Shown: positions 34,181 to 44,176 of the stretch, piece by piece | Layout: each line of letters begins with the position of its first letter | Numbering within the stretch: position 1 is the first letter of the stretch | Source: Daphnia carinata | Lineage: Eukaryota; Arthropoda; Branchiopoda; Diplostraca; Daphniidae | NCBI RefSeq assembly: GCF_022539665.2 | Contig: NC_081334.1 | Span: forward strand, 8,898,424-8,962,423 | DNA: 64,000 nucleotides | Direction of reading: 5' to 3' | Notes under the pieces: model-generated | What the model was told of the DNA's origin: nothing | Databases searched by the model: none | What the model saw: the letters and a program-made list of their open reading frames with translations, nothing else | Position numbers and translations under genes: made by a program

Positions 34181-35455
34181 TTAATTTTCATTATTTGATG
34201 TATCTTCAGCTTTCTGATCCATTGAAATTATCAAAGAATCGGCTAACGGTAAATTTCGAATACTGCTTTCTTCGATAGCCTGGATTTGAGTTTCTTCTGT
34301 TGTAGACGTTGTTCCCGTTATTGCTAAAGGGGTCATTCCGTCTGTATGTGTTGATGACTGTTGGGTCGTCGAACTTTCGCTTACTGTTGTTGTGCTCGGC
34401 GTTATTGAGCTTGGTTGATGCGTTGTTGTTGTCGCTGTTGTTGTTGAAATTGCCGTAGTACGCGTTGTTGTTTTCTCTGTTGTTGTGGAACTTGTCGTAG
34501 TAGGCATTGTTGTTTTCTCTGTTGTTGTTGAACTTGTTGTAGTGGCCATTGTTGTTGTTGTCGGAGGTTTTGTAGTTGTAGTGATTGTTGAAGTTGAAGT
34601 TATCTTAGCAGTTGTCGTAGGTCTAGTAGTAGTGGTGGGTCTAGTGCTTGTCGACGTGATTATTGGTTTTGTAGTTGTTGCGGGTTTTGTTGACGTTGAT
34701 GTCATACTGGGTTTAGTTGTCACTTTCTGTGTTAGGGTGGGCTTGTTGGCTGCTGTGCTTGTAACTGGCTTAATTGTCGTAGTGCTTTTTACCGTTGTTT
34801 TTGCTGTTGCTCCCAATGTGATTTTTATTGTGGGCTTTGTAGTCGTTGTAGCGCTTTGCGTTGTTGTGTATTTTTCTGTTGTGGGAGTGGCAGGGGGAGT
34901 GGCCAAAGGTTTGCTGTTTTCTGATTGGTTGTTGTTCTCTCTTTTCATTAGTGGTGGTATGGATGGGAGTGTTTTCCCGTCCAATGGCTGTTTAGTGTGC
35001 AGTGCTATGATGGCTGCCGCTGAGAGAGTTCGTATTTGGTGTGGGTTGCAATATTCAAAGTTAAAGTGTTGTTTTTGGCTGGAGCCGTGACAATGCCCCA
35101 GGGTCACCCGTCCTACTCTCTGTGTGAGGCACTTCCTGTCTGATGAGGGTGAATGTAGTCCAGTTCTATCTGTTGCCATGAGCTGTCCTGTGTGCTCGAA
35201 TGTACCCCAGATTGAGCTGGTGTTAGCGCATTCTTGAAGTACTAGCATTGTCGTATTGGCTTTGATACAGGTGTTTGTGTTGAACGGTCTGATGGTGAAA
35301 TCAGATGTATATTCGAAAGCTTGTCCTCGTTCTGTTGCTTTGCTAAAGTTGGCTACCATTGTTTGTGATTGCACTAAGGGATCGTTGCTGCTTACTAGTT
35401 TTCTTAGTTCTTCTTGACATCGCGGCCACTCTTTGTCACAGTCTTCTAATGTCAT
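34181..35455 (-). pseudogene. env: Env-like glycoprotein, lectin-like and Thr-rich stalk segment (element C)
   Basis: The first third contains Cys-loop repeats of the ricin B-chain (beta-trefoil) kind: NTCIKANTTMLVLQECA with a following W, and KCLTQRVGRVTLGHC. About 200 residues of Thr/Pro/Ser/Lys-rich sequence follow, a mucin-like, probably O-glycosylated stalk encoded by GTT-rich DNA. This frame is -1 to the upstream env segment and remains open upstream past that segment's stop at 35479, so the two segments meet in an A-rich stretch around 35480-35500. The downstream boundary is a single stop. Whether the frame change is a mutation, an assembly error or a recoding site cannot be told. Confidence 0.65.
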
Positions 35456-35478
35456 TTGCTTGTTTACTCCATGGTGTG

Positions 35479-37122
35479 TTAGACATTTTTCGTTTTTCCG
35501 TTTTTCAATAGGCCCCAGGCAATCATGTCCCAGATTATATTTCCGCTACCGTGATTAGTTTTTAAAATTCCTCCAAATAGCGGTGAATTAATCGTGGTTG
35601 TGATTGCCTTCCGTTCTTCTTGCTGAATTTCCTGCATTTCTGCTAAAGTTGTGTCTGGGAAATTTTCTATGATGTCTGGATTGGTGTTTACAGTTTCAAA
35701 GATCCATTTTTGTGTTACGCTGTTCTTATTATCTCTGCATTCTGTCAATATGATAGCTTCGTATGTTCCTAGTGTAATACAGAGATACGATTCTTGTGAA
35801 ATTAATTGGTAGTTTTGTTGATCGAGAATCCACCGTGTTGTAAATTCTGAGCATTTGGCAACAATTAGTCGGCCTGCTTCTCCTTCCGTGATACAGATAT
35901 CACTGTTCTGGACTCTTATTGTTTGGTCAACGATGTATTCGAATTCTGATCCTTGAGGAAGTGGATCATCGTTTTTAAGAAGAAAGTGTGCGGTTAACTG
36001 AGCGCTTTCTTCAGGTTTGTATATTATGTATATTGTGGCGTTGTAATTTATACTTCGGTCCTTTTCGTTGATTCTGATTGACTGTTGATATCCCATTCTT
36101 ATTGGTCCCCAGGCGTACGAAATGCTGTACAGTCGTTTTCCTGAGTCTTCCAAAGGATTGTTGGGCAGGAATGTAACTTCCTGCTGAATGGATCGTTTCC
36201 GTTTGGTTAACTGGAGTTCCCTGTAGTCCTTGCACACCGATGTGTCTAGGTGAGTATTTTGTATACATGTATGTATAGTTGTTTTGAACATCTCGTACAA
36301 TTTTCTCGTTGTTTCGGTTGGAAAGATTAGGTATGTGAGCGGTACGCCCACAACTTTGTAACCTTGTGGTGTTATGTCCCGATCTGGTTTGTTGAAGAAT
36401 GAAATCTCGATCTGTCGATTGGTGTCGTAAAGACGGCTGGTGTTTTCGCGTTCCGGCATTCTCGGAAGTTCCAGATAACCGCTTCCTTTGATCAAGGTTT
36501 GAGAATATGAATTATTTGTTGTCCTATCTCCCCATACTATTGTGTTTTGATTTTGAATGAAATGTCCTTCCTGCTGGGTAGAATTTAATGGTCCAAATGG
36601 GCTTTCAATTGGATCGTCCTGTTTTTCCTGACGTAGTGTGATTTGTTCTGCTACACAGTTGAGGGTGTGATATGTTTTTATGGCGTACCATTGCCCGTCG
36701 CCTGTCGGAGTGGCTGTGAAACTCAGACCTGCTGGTCCGGTTTGCATGTTATTATTGCCACACTTTTTGTCGTTCACCATTCTCCAGCATTCCAGTGGGG
36801 AAATTAGTTTAGTTTCTTGTGAATATATGGTGTCGAAAGATCCGATCCAGAATGACCCAGTTATTTTCTTCGTTTTTATCCATTGTTTGCAGGTCCAGCC
36901 TTTCCAAGAGGCTGCTGGTTTCTGTGTCGTTTTTAAAGTGTACAACGTGGGTATTCTGGGTAAGTGAGCTGTATCTGATTCTTTGTTATTGCAGTAATAG
37001 GGTGCCTCTATATCTAAAATTCCTCTGGTCTTTACGTTCTTGCAGTCGCATACGGTTGAATAGATGGGATATGTGGATGGAATGATGGTGAGTAATTGGA
37101 TGAGTGATAGTATCAGTTCCAT
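35479..37122 (-). CDS. env: Env-like glycoprotein, N-terminal segment (element C)
   Basis: 547 aa with an N-terminal hydrophobic signal peptide (about residues 1-22) followed by VCDC, the same start as the Env ORF of element B. Many Cys and N-glycosylation sites indicate a secreted ectodomain. A basic KRKR site at residues 307-310 is a furin-type cleavage candidate. Residues about 408-476 look like ricin-type beta-trefoil repeats: CITEGEAGRLIVAKC, TRWILD, CITLGTYEAIILTEC, QKWIFE. The segment ends in a Gly-rich hydrophobic stretch before the stop at 35479, where the frame changes. The ATG lies directly after a strong 3' splice site and 24 nt after the pol stop, so a spliced env mRNA is likely. 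Fusion-protein class not assigned. Confidence 0.75.
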   Translation of the reverse strand: MELILSLIQLLTIIPSTYPIYSTVCDCKNVKTRGILDIEAPYYCNNKESDTAHLPRIPTLYTLKTTQKPAASWKGWTCKQWIKTKKITGSFWIGSFDTIYSQETKLISPLECWRMVNDKKCGNNNMQTGPAGLSFTATPTGDGQWYAIKTYHTLNCVAEQITLRQEKQDDPIESPFGPLNSTQQEGHFIQNQNTIVWGDRTTNNSYSQTLIKGSGYLELPRMPERENTSRLYDTNRQIEISFFNKPDRDITPQGYKVVGVPLTYLIFPTETTRKLYEMFKTTIHTCIQNTHLDTSVCKDYRELQLTKRKRSIQQEVTFLPNNPLEDSGKRLYSISYAWGPIRMGYQQSIRINEKDRSINYNATIYIIYKPEESAQLTAHFLLKNDDPLPQGSEFEYIVDQTIRVQNSDICITEGEAGRLIVAKCSEFTTRWILDQQNYQLISQESYLCITLGTYEAIILTECRDNKNSVTQKWIFETVNTNPDIIENFPDTTLAEMQEIQQEERKAITTTINSPLFGGILKTNHGSGNIIWDMIAWGLLKNGKTKNV

Positions 37123-37136
37123 CTGCGAAAAGAAAA
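37123..37136 (-). promoter_or_regulatory. 3' splice site abutting the env ATG (element C)
   Basis: The minus strand reads TTTTCTTTTCGCAG immediately followed by the ATG of env at 37122. The pyrimidine tract and CAG fit a splice acceptor for a subgenomic env mRNA. Element B shows the same arrangement. Confidence 0.6.
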
Positions 37137-37146
37137 TTTGGACGTT

Positions 37147-39254
37147 TTAGAATCTCGATACTTCGGGGCGTTGCCGTAAGTTGTATCGTGGATTCGTCAT
37201 TCTAGTGTGTGCAGGATTAATTGGTATAGGACCGGGGAGATTCGGTGCGATGATTATACAATTTTCCGTTTCTGCTGCTTGATGATGCGGATGACAACAC
37301 GGTCTCCAGACAGGCATTCTTTCGTTGTTAATGAAGTTTTTTCTTGGCCTGTCTGGTCCTCGTCGCACTTTTTCATTTTTTGGTTGTTGTGGTGCACCAG
37401 ATGATCTTTCTGTTTCTTGGCTTCCCGGGATGTAAAGTTTTAGGCGGTTGACGTGTACTATCGATTTTAGTCTTGCATTGTCTGCGTTCTCAATCTCGTT
37501 CTCAATCTCGAAATTTCTGATGATTTTGAATGGTCCATTCCATCTGTTGATGAATTTTCCGGCAGTTGGTGGAGCTTTCAGTAGCACAAAGTCACCGCTG
37601 TTGTATGTGTTCCTTTGTCGTAATATCTTTTTTGTTTTGTCTGTGCCCGAAACAGGTGTTCCTTCGCTAGTTGCTGAGCCTTCTTCCATTGATGTGAGTA
37701 CATTACACTGGTGTCTTCGTATGTTTCGTATCGTCTATCTATTTTAATGTCGTTTGGGAGCACCGGTTGTCTTCCGAAGAATAGAAAGAATGGGTTTTGA
37801 TGCAGTGTTGATTGCTTCGCTGTGTTGTAGGCAAATGTAACAAATGGTAGATATTTGTCCCAATTTTCTGGTTCGTCCGTTACGTAGCAAGCTAGCATGT
37901 CACACAAGGTTCTGTTAAATCGTTCTACTAATCCGTTTGTTTGGGGGTGATATGCTGTCGTTCTGATTTGTTTGATTTTGAATAACTTGCAAATATCTTC
38001 GATTAAGCTCGACAGGAAGTTAGTTCCTTGATCTGTTAAGACTACTTCGGGGGATCCATATTTGGTGTAAATGTCATTAACCAAGATGTAAGCAATTGTT
38101 TGGGCAGTCTGATCTCTCATTGGTACTGTAAAAACGAAACGACTGGCGTAATCTGATAGTACTAAAATATACTTATGTCCCTTTGCGCTTTCTTGAACGG
38201 GGCCCACGATATCCATCGCAAGTCTTTCCCACACCCTTTCGGCTGGAGGCATAGGTTGCAATGGTGCTTTACTTCCTCCTACAGCCTTGCGTTTTGCGCA
38301 TTTAAGGCAATTTTTGATGTGTTCTGTTACGTTTTGTCGCATGTGTGGGAAGAAGTATTGCTCGCGAAGTCTGGCTATTGTTTTTTCGATTCCTAAATGT
38401 CCTGCTAACATGTGGTCATGATTTGCTTGTAAGATCCTTCCGACTGACTCCCTTGGGACTACTAACTTTCCTCGCCTATCTGTTAATAAACCTTTCCCGT
38501 TGATTATAAAGTTGCTTCTAGATCTGTTACTTTTCTGATCTTCTTGTATCTTTATCATTAGTTTTTGGCAATATTTATCTGCTTGCTGTAGTTCTATCCA
38601 TCTGTTTTCTCTCCAAGACCTTATACTTTCATTTCCAATTTCTCCTTCGAAACCTACGCTCTTCTTTTGAAGACTTTTCATCTCGAAACTTTCGCTTGTT
38701 TTTTGAATACTTTCGTTTTCTTTCTGTTCTTGTTTCTTTAATCTTTCGATCCTTAGCTTTTCTTTTAGACTTTCACTTTCTTTTCGAATATTTTCAAGCT
38801 CTCTTATGACAGTTCCTCTTGTCCATGCCCTTCTTGACAGTTCCTCTCCCCCTCTTTGTTCCATTGCCCTTGTTTCTACTCGTGCTATTGGCACTATGGG
38901 AGTACGGCTTAGGGTGTCAGCATTTTGGTGTGACTTCCCAGGCCGATACCCAATGACGATGTCGAATTCTTGTATTTTTAGTGCCCATCTAGCTAATCTT
39001 CCTGCGGGTTCTGCCTTGCTCATTAACCATTCTAAAGGTCTATGGTCTGTAAATACGGTGAATCTGCGTCCGTATAGATATGTTCTAAACACGTCAATTG
39101 CGTGGATGATTGCGTAAGCCTCTTTCTCTGTGGTTGACCACTTGGCTTCGCGGTCGTTCAGATCGGGGAAGTGTAGAGCACAATCACTGAAATAAGGTAC
39201 GGGTAAGAAACTTTGTACTGGACAACAAGTGTGAGTCTCGTTGGGACCTCCAAT
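37147..39254 (-). pseudogene. pol: Element C Pol remnant: RNase H end, integrase, C-terminal domain
   Basis: Coding similarity starts almost at the PBS, in the middle of RNase H (LNDREAKWSTTEKEAY), and continues as one frame to 37578. It includes FTDHRPLEWL, the HHCC finger (HDHMLAGHLGIEKT...CLKCAKR) and integrase catalytic residues in MDIVGP, LTDQGTNF and GLVERFNRT. The last 180 residues (VLLKAPPTAGKF, WNGPFKII, HVNRLKLY; GPY/F-type end) are in another frame, 37147-37689. There is therefore a one-base disruption near 37590-37610. Gag, protease, RT and the start of RNase H are absent. The integrase differs from that of A and B, so C is another gypsy lineage. Confidence 0.85.
39235..39252 (-). 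other. Primer-binding site candidate, element C
   Basis: Two nucleotides inside the 5' LTR the minus strand reads TGGAGGTCCCAACGAGAC, the expected place and TGG start for a tRNA primer site. The tRNA was not identified. Confidence 0.55.
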
Positions 39255-39455
39255 TGTAAAGTTTCAAACCTCGTGTATTACAGTGAATCGTCGTAACAAT
39301 TCCAAATTACAAGGTACAAACATGCTGTATTTATACTACTAACTAACACACATATTGAAGGTAAAATGGGAGGGGATACGTTCACTTTCACTTGTGAAAC
39401 GCTTGAGGGATGTAAAGGGTGTGGCTGTCTTCGGATAGCCTTTGGGCTCGTTACA
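39255..39455 (-). repeat. 5' LTR of element C
   Basis: 201 bp, one mismatch to the left LTR at 29899-30099, bounded TG...CA. Flanked on the right by the ATAT target duplication and satellite. Confidence 0.95.
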
Positions 39456-40909
39456 ATATAGTGTAATACAGTGAGTTTCAATATCTACAATCAAACAGCA
39501 TCAAATATACGGTTATTAAATGTGAATATAGTGTTATAGAATCAGTCTTATGATCTACATTCAAAAAGTATCAAATATACGTGTATTCAATGTGAATATA
39601 GTGTGATACAGTAAGTTACAATATCTACATTCAAACAGCGTCAAATATACGTGTATTCAATGTAAATATAGTGTGATACAGTCAGTTTCAATATCTACAT
39701 TCAAACAGTATCAAATATACGTGTATTCAATGTGAATATAGTGTTATAGAATCAGTTACATTATCTACATTCAAACAGTATCAAATATACGTGTATTCAA
39801 TGTAAATATAGTATTATAGAATCAGTTTCATGATCTACATTCAAACAATATCAAATATACGTGTATTCAATGTGAATATAGTGTGATACAGTGAGTTTCA
39901 ATATCTACATTCAAACAGCATCAAATATACATGTATTCAATGTGAATATAGTGTTATAGAATCAGTTTCATGATCTACATTCAAACAGTATCAAATATAC
40001 GTGTATTCAATGTGACTATAGTATGATACTGTGAGTTTCAATATCTACATTCAAACAGCATCAAATATACGTGTATTCAATGTGAATATAGTGTGATACA
40101 GTGGGTTTCAATATCTAGATTCAAACAGCATCAAATATACGGTTATTCAATGTGAATATAGTGTTATAGAATCAGTTTCATGATCTACATTCAAACAGTA
40201 TCAAATATACAAGTATTCAATGTGAATATAGTGTGATAAAGTGAGTTTCAATATCTAGATTCAAACAGCATCGAATATAGGTGTATTCAATGTGAATATA
40301 GTGTGATACAGTGAGTTTCAATATCTACATTAAAACAGCATCAAATATACCTGTATTCAATGTGAATATAGTATTATAGAATCAGTTTCATGATCTACAT
40401 TCAAACAGTATCAAATATACGTGTATTCAATGTGAATATAGTGTGATACAGTGAGTTTCAATATCTACATTAAAGCAGCATCAAATATACCTGTATTCAA
40501 TGTGAATATAGTATTATAGAATCAGTTTCATGATCTACATTCAAACAGTATCAAATATACGTGTATTCAATGTGAATATAGTGTGATACAGTGAGTTTCA
40601 ATATCTACATTAAAGCAGCATCAAATATACCTGTATTCAATGTGAATATAGTATTATAGAATCAGTTTCATGATCTACATTCAAACAGTATCAAATATAC
40701 GTGTATTCAATGTGAATATAGTGTGATACAGTTAATTTCAATATCTACATTCAAATAGCATCAAATATACGTGTATTCAATGTGAATTAGTGTGATACAG
40801 TGAGTTTCAATATCTACATTCAAACAGCATCAAATATACGTGTATTCAATGTGAATATAGTGTTATAGAATCAGTTTCATGATCTGCATTCAAACAGTAT
40901 CAAATATGA
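39456..40909 (+). repeat. Satellite array 3, about 21 monomers
   Basis: Same 70-bp monomer and orientation as array 2, lying between elements C and B. Copies are more diverged than in array 2 (for example ACGGTTATT, CCTGTATT, AAAGCAGC variants) and the two-type dimer pattern is still visible. It looks like older, unhomogenised satellite. Confidence 0.96.
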
Positions 40910-41656
40910 TGATGGATTTATTGTTCTACGTTAAGCATACTACAAGAAGCAAGACATAAGAAGAATTCAGATACAGTAAGGGAAATAAAGAGAGGGAAAG
41001 AGAGGGACAATTGTAATCAAGTCTTACCGTGATAACACGAGTAGGTAGCGGAAAGGAATCGACACGGAAGCGAACGAGATAACCTCACGCTCACGAAGTC
41101 AACTCACAATCAAAATAGATTGAACAAGTGTTGAAAGAAAGGACAAAGGCACTGTCCCAGAGTAATTAAGTTGAACAGATGCAAATTAAGGCAAGTTAAG
41201 CAAATAAGATTTCCACTAGAGTACAATTTACTGCGCAATACTACTAATTAAGATAGGAGCAACACGAATGAATTCAGGCGACTACTTTGCTCAGACGCGG
41301 GTCCTTGTCTGATTTTTCCCATATTTTGTGTTCACGATTACACTTCGCATATTGGCAAATTGGTGAGTTGCTGTGCGAGTATTTGCGACCAATCAAAGAT
41401 GTTTAAAATGGCGTGATAATGATGCGATGATGGGCGCCAATTAAAGATGTTTTATAATTGGCGTGATGCTGATGACACATGGATGCGTCAGCTAGCTAGC
41501 AGGTGTTCATCTAGGTCACCCGTGTTGCGTATATATGGTGTTGCAATTGACATGTTTATACTAATTACTTATTAAAGATGTTGCAGAAGAGAATATAGGT
41601 ATAAGATATAAATGGAAGCATGAGAATATAAGAAGGCGTATATTGGCTTCATTACA
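40910..41656 (-). repeat. 3' LTR of element B
   Basis: 747 bp, TGATGG...TTACA, matching 53142-53821. Differences are about ten to a dozen substitutions and one block of roughly 67-70 bp (after AAAGGCAC, to before AGTACAATTT) present here and absent from the other LTR. No clean target duplication at the satellite borders. This points to an older insertion than C, or recombination. Confidence 0.93.
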
Positions 41657-41689
41657 TCGCTCCCGGCGGCGTGAGATTACGTCCCGTAA

Positions 41690-42682
41690 TCAAACTGCAT
41701 GCATGGGGATGGATTCGGAAGCTGGTTGCCGTGATTTGTAGGTGGGACGGCAGCATACGACCCAAATGACGGTGAAAAGGCCGCAACTATAGCAAATGCG
41801 TAAGAAAAGAAGCACTAAAAGGCATAATATGCCGATGAAGAAATATGTCTTGATGGTCTCCCACCAAGATGTATAGCTTCCGATACTAGAAGCTGTTACA
41901 AAAATGTTCGTCGCACTAGGTCTTTGACGTAAGGTATATTCCGCTGGCGGGTGTTCGTTGATCGCGGCAGCTATATCGGCCATGATATTCATGTGATTAA
42001 GCATGTTATCGGTATACGCTGGATTACTTTGATGGACGTAGTCGAAAAACTCGACGTTTTCGTAGCGAAAAGAGTGTGCGAGCGTCTGCTCAGGCAGCAC
42101 AATTGTGGCTTCAATCAGCTGCCAGGTGTTGTTGCGGAAAGCATAAGGTTTATCGTTAAAGTTTACAAATCCATTTGTCCAATAGCAAGGGGAATATTTC
42201 ACAAGTTCCCAGCCATCGAGGTTAATTGTGTAATTTTGAAATTTTGGTTGCGGTCCGCAAGAAGTTAAAACAGTCTCAAATGTGACATTTAAGGCTTTAC
42301 ATTGGATCAGCACAGCCGTTTTACCGAAAGCTTGTAATTTGGTGCACTTGGGTAATTGTAGTTGTGAGGCAGCTAACCATCCATTATATTGAGCAGTTGT
42401 AACGGCTCTTTCATGTTTGGCTTTGCGACCATCGCGTCGTCTTATATTTTTCCAGCGCGCACAAATATATCCAGGAAACTTGATCGCAGCTCGTGCTTCA
42501 CTATATACGTCATATTTTACACTGATGGCACGATTTTTGGTAGATTTCGGCTGACAATCCACGTCGGAGAATTGAATAATTCCCATTTTCGACGGCTCCG
42601 AACAATCGCACACGCTTGTTTCAAATGCTCGCGAGTGTAATCCGTGAAGGCACAATAGCAGCAGAAATGGAAATAGAGACAT
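41690..42682 (-). CDS. env: Short Env-like glycoprotein of element B (330 aa)
   Basis: Start chosen at the Met at 42682 (MSLFPFLLLLCLHG), because a good splice acceptor ends two bases before it; an upstream Met at 42748 would give two hydrophobic stretches. Signal peptide, then SVCDC as in element C's Env. A short N-terminal part ending near GYICARWKN follows, then directly the Cys/Trp-rich C-terminal domain (LPKCTKLQAFG, IQCKAL, SCGPQPKF, INLDGWELVKYSPCYW). A transmembrane segment comes next (TYFFIGILCLLVLLFLRICY) and a short tail. Compared with C it lacks several hundred central residues, including the furin-type site, the lectin-like repeats and the Thr-rich stalk, yet is fully open. The stop lies 33 nt from the 3' LTR. 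Confidence 0.75.
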   Translation of the reverse strand: MSLFPFLLLLCLHGLHSRAFETSVCDCSEPSKMGIIQFSDVDCQPKSTKNRAISVKYDVYSEARAAIKFPGYICARWKNIRRRDGRKAKHERAVTTAQYNGWLAASQLQLPKCTKLQAFGKTAVLIQCKALNVTFETVLTSCGPQPKFQNYTINLDGWELVKYSPCYWTNGFVNFNDKPYAFRNNTWQLIEATIVLPEQTLAHSFRYENVEFFDYVHQSNPAYTDNMLNHMNIMADIAAAINEHPPAEYTLRQRPSATNIFVTASSIGSYTSWWETIKTYFFIGILCLLVLLFLRICYSCGLFTVIWVVCCRPTYKSRQPASESIPMHAV

Positions 42683-42684
42683 TT

Positions 42685-42710
42685 CTAAATACGGAAGAAT
42701 ATATAAAAAA
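42685..42710 (-). promoter_or_regulatory. 3' splice site abutting the env ATG (element B)
   Basis: The minus strand reads a T-rich tract, then TTCTTCCGTATTTAG, two bases before the ATG at 42682. Same arrangement as in element C; supports spliced env mRNA. Confidence 0.5.
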
Positions 42711-42749
42711 AAACATACAAGAATAAAAGAGAACAATGTAACTGACAAA

Positions 42750-44176
42750 CATATATAACTTTATCATGTGGGTGTTATAAAATGGAAGCAAACACGAGAA
42801 GAAAAAGTAGTAAGAAAACGAAAGTGAAAAATAGTCTACGGCTTTTGAAAGGTCAACTTATTTTTCCGTCGGCTTTTCCTAGTTAGCTACGGCAAAATGG
42901 AAGAAAAATATAGGGCACTGGAATATAACTGTGTTTTCGGGGGAAAGAAAATTTTATCCATCATAATAACTAGTATCGTTGGAAAGAGGAGAAGATATGC
43001 TTAATTATCGAAAAGAGAAAACAATAAAATATAATATAGGTTAGCGGGGAGGACGAGAAGAAAACGTTTAAAAGTTTACGGCGGAAAAAGTTTTTGCCGT
43101 GAAAGGTCACGCGCAGTGTTCGAATTTTTTCCTAAGTTCTAACAATGCGGTCGGGATAGCGCATAAATGAAAAAGTATACTACGGCACACAAAGAAAAAT
43201 GCAGTTAACGGGAACAATCGGTATGTTACGCAATCTTTTACGCCAGGTGTAAAATATTAGCTAATAGCTCAATGGTAGCGCTCTCAGCTGTGACGCCAAA
43301 GGTTCTGAGGTTGAATCCCCAGTTTGACTAGATAACTCAATTGCGAAGTAGCTGATATTTTAGGCTACATGAAGGCGTTCATATAAATTTAGCAAATATA
43401 TATGATGAAACAGAAAAATGCGAAAGTTAGATTTTTTCCTAAGTCCAACTTAGTGAGAAAGAAATAAAGAAAGAGAATGGAAGGAAGAGACAGAGATAAA
43501 GAATGTGATATATGAGAAGAAATGGAAATTATCCCTCAGGGCTTGAAACAAGGCCATATGCTCCAGACATATTGTGTTGAGAACGAGACATGTTACTTGT
43601 CCTGTGGCAAAACGTAGAGGCAATAGTAACGCGTATAAGGAAGAAAAGGGGAGTATATTTTCTACGAAAAAAGAAGGAAGGAATAGAAGGTAAAACTACC
43701 TGGCGCGAGAGAGAGGAAGAATAGGAATAAGGGAAATGGAAAAAATTGCGGGAATAATATTTTTTTTTGACAACTTGGTCATTTGCTTGAAAGAAGTCCG
43801 TCGCGGATAACGTGTGGCTAGTGGGAAGAAAAATTCTAACTTTTATATATATAAGGCGTGAGGTGTTTCATTTGGATACCCTGACGGGCGGACAAGTTAT
43901 GCATGTAGCATATACTTATTCGTTTTCCTGCCTATACGCAACCCTAACGTAAGGTAATGAGGTTCTTCTTTATAACATTTATTCATTATGTTGGTTTTTT
44001 ATAATGGCTCCCCCCGTATTTCCTAGCGTTTAGTTTCTGACAAAATGGAATTGATAAGCTACGACCTATTTATTGGTATGCAACTTCAAGGGAAACGAGT
44101 TACATAGAATTAGGTAGGACTACATTGGTATAATTAAAAACTGGTGTTGGTGTTTTTTCTTCTGTTTTCTTTTTCT
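42750..44176. other. Long non-coding spacer of element B with a tRNA-like segment
   Basis: A-rich on the plus strand; no credible gene on either strand. At 43263-43323 a plus-strand tRNA-like segment reads TAGCTCAATGGTAGCGCT (D-arm/A-box-like) and GAGGTTGAATCCCC (T-arm/B-box-like). Its anticodon region is too long and no acceptor stem is seen, so it is not a tRNA gene. Confidence 0.5.

Noticed and set aside
34485-35090. 201-codon plus-strand Val-rich ORF
   Set aside because: Exact antisense of the Thr-rich stalk of env; GTT/GTA repeats keep both strands open.
42389-42640. Plus-strand 83-codon ORF over env of element B
   Set aside because: Shadow of the minus-strand Env frame, with no splice or coding features.
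43263-43323. Functional tRNA gene
   Set aside because: A- and B-box-like parts are present, but the anticodon arm is too long and no acceptor stem pairs.
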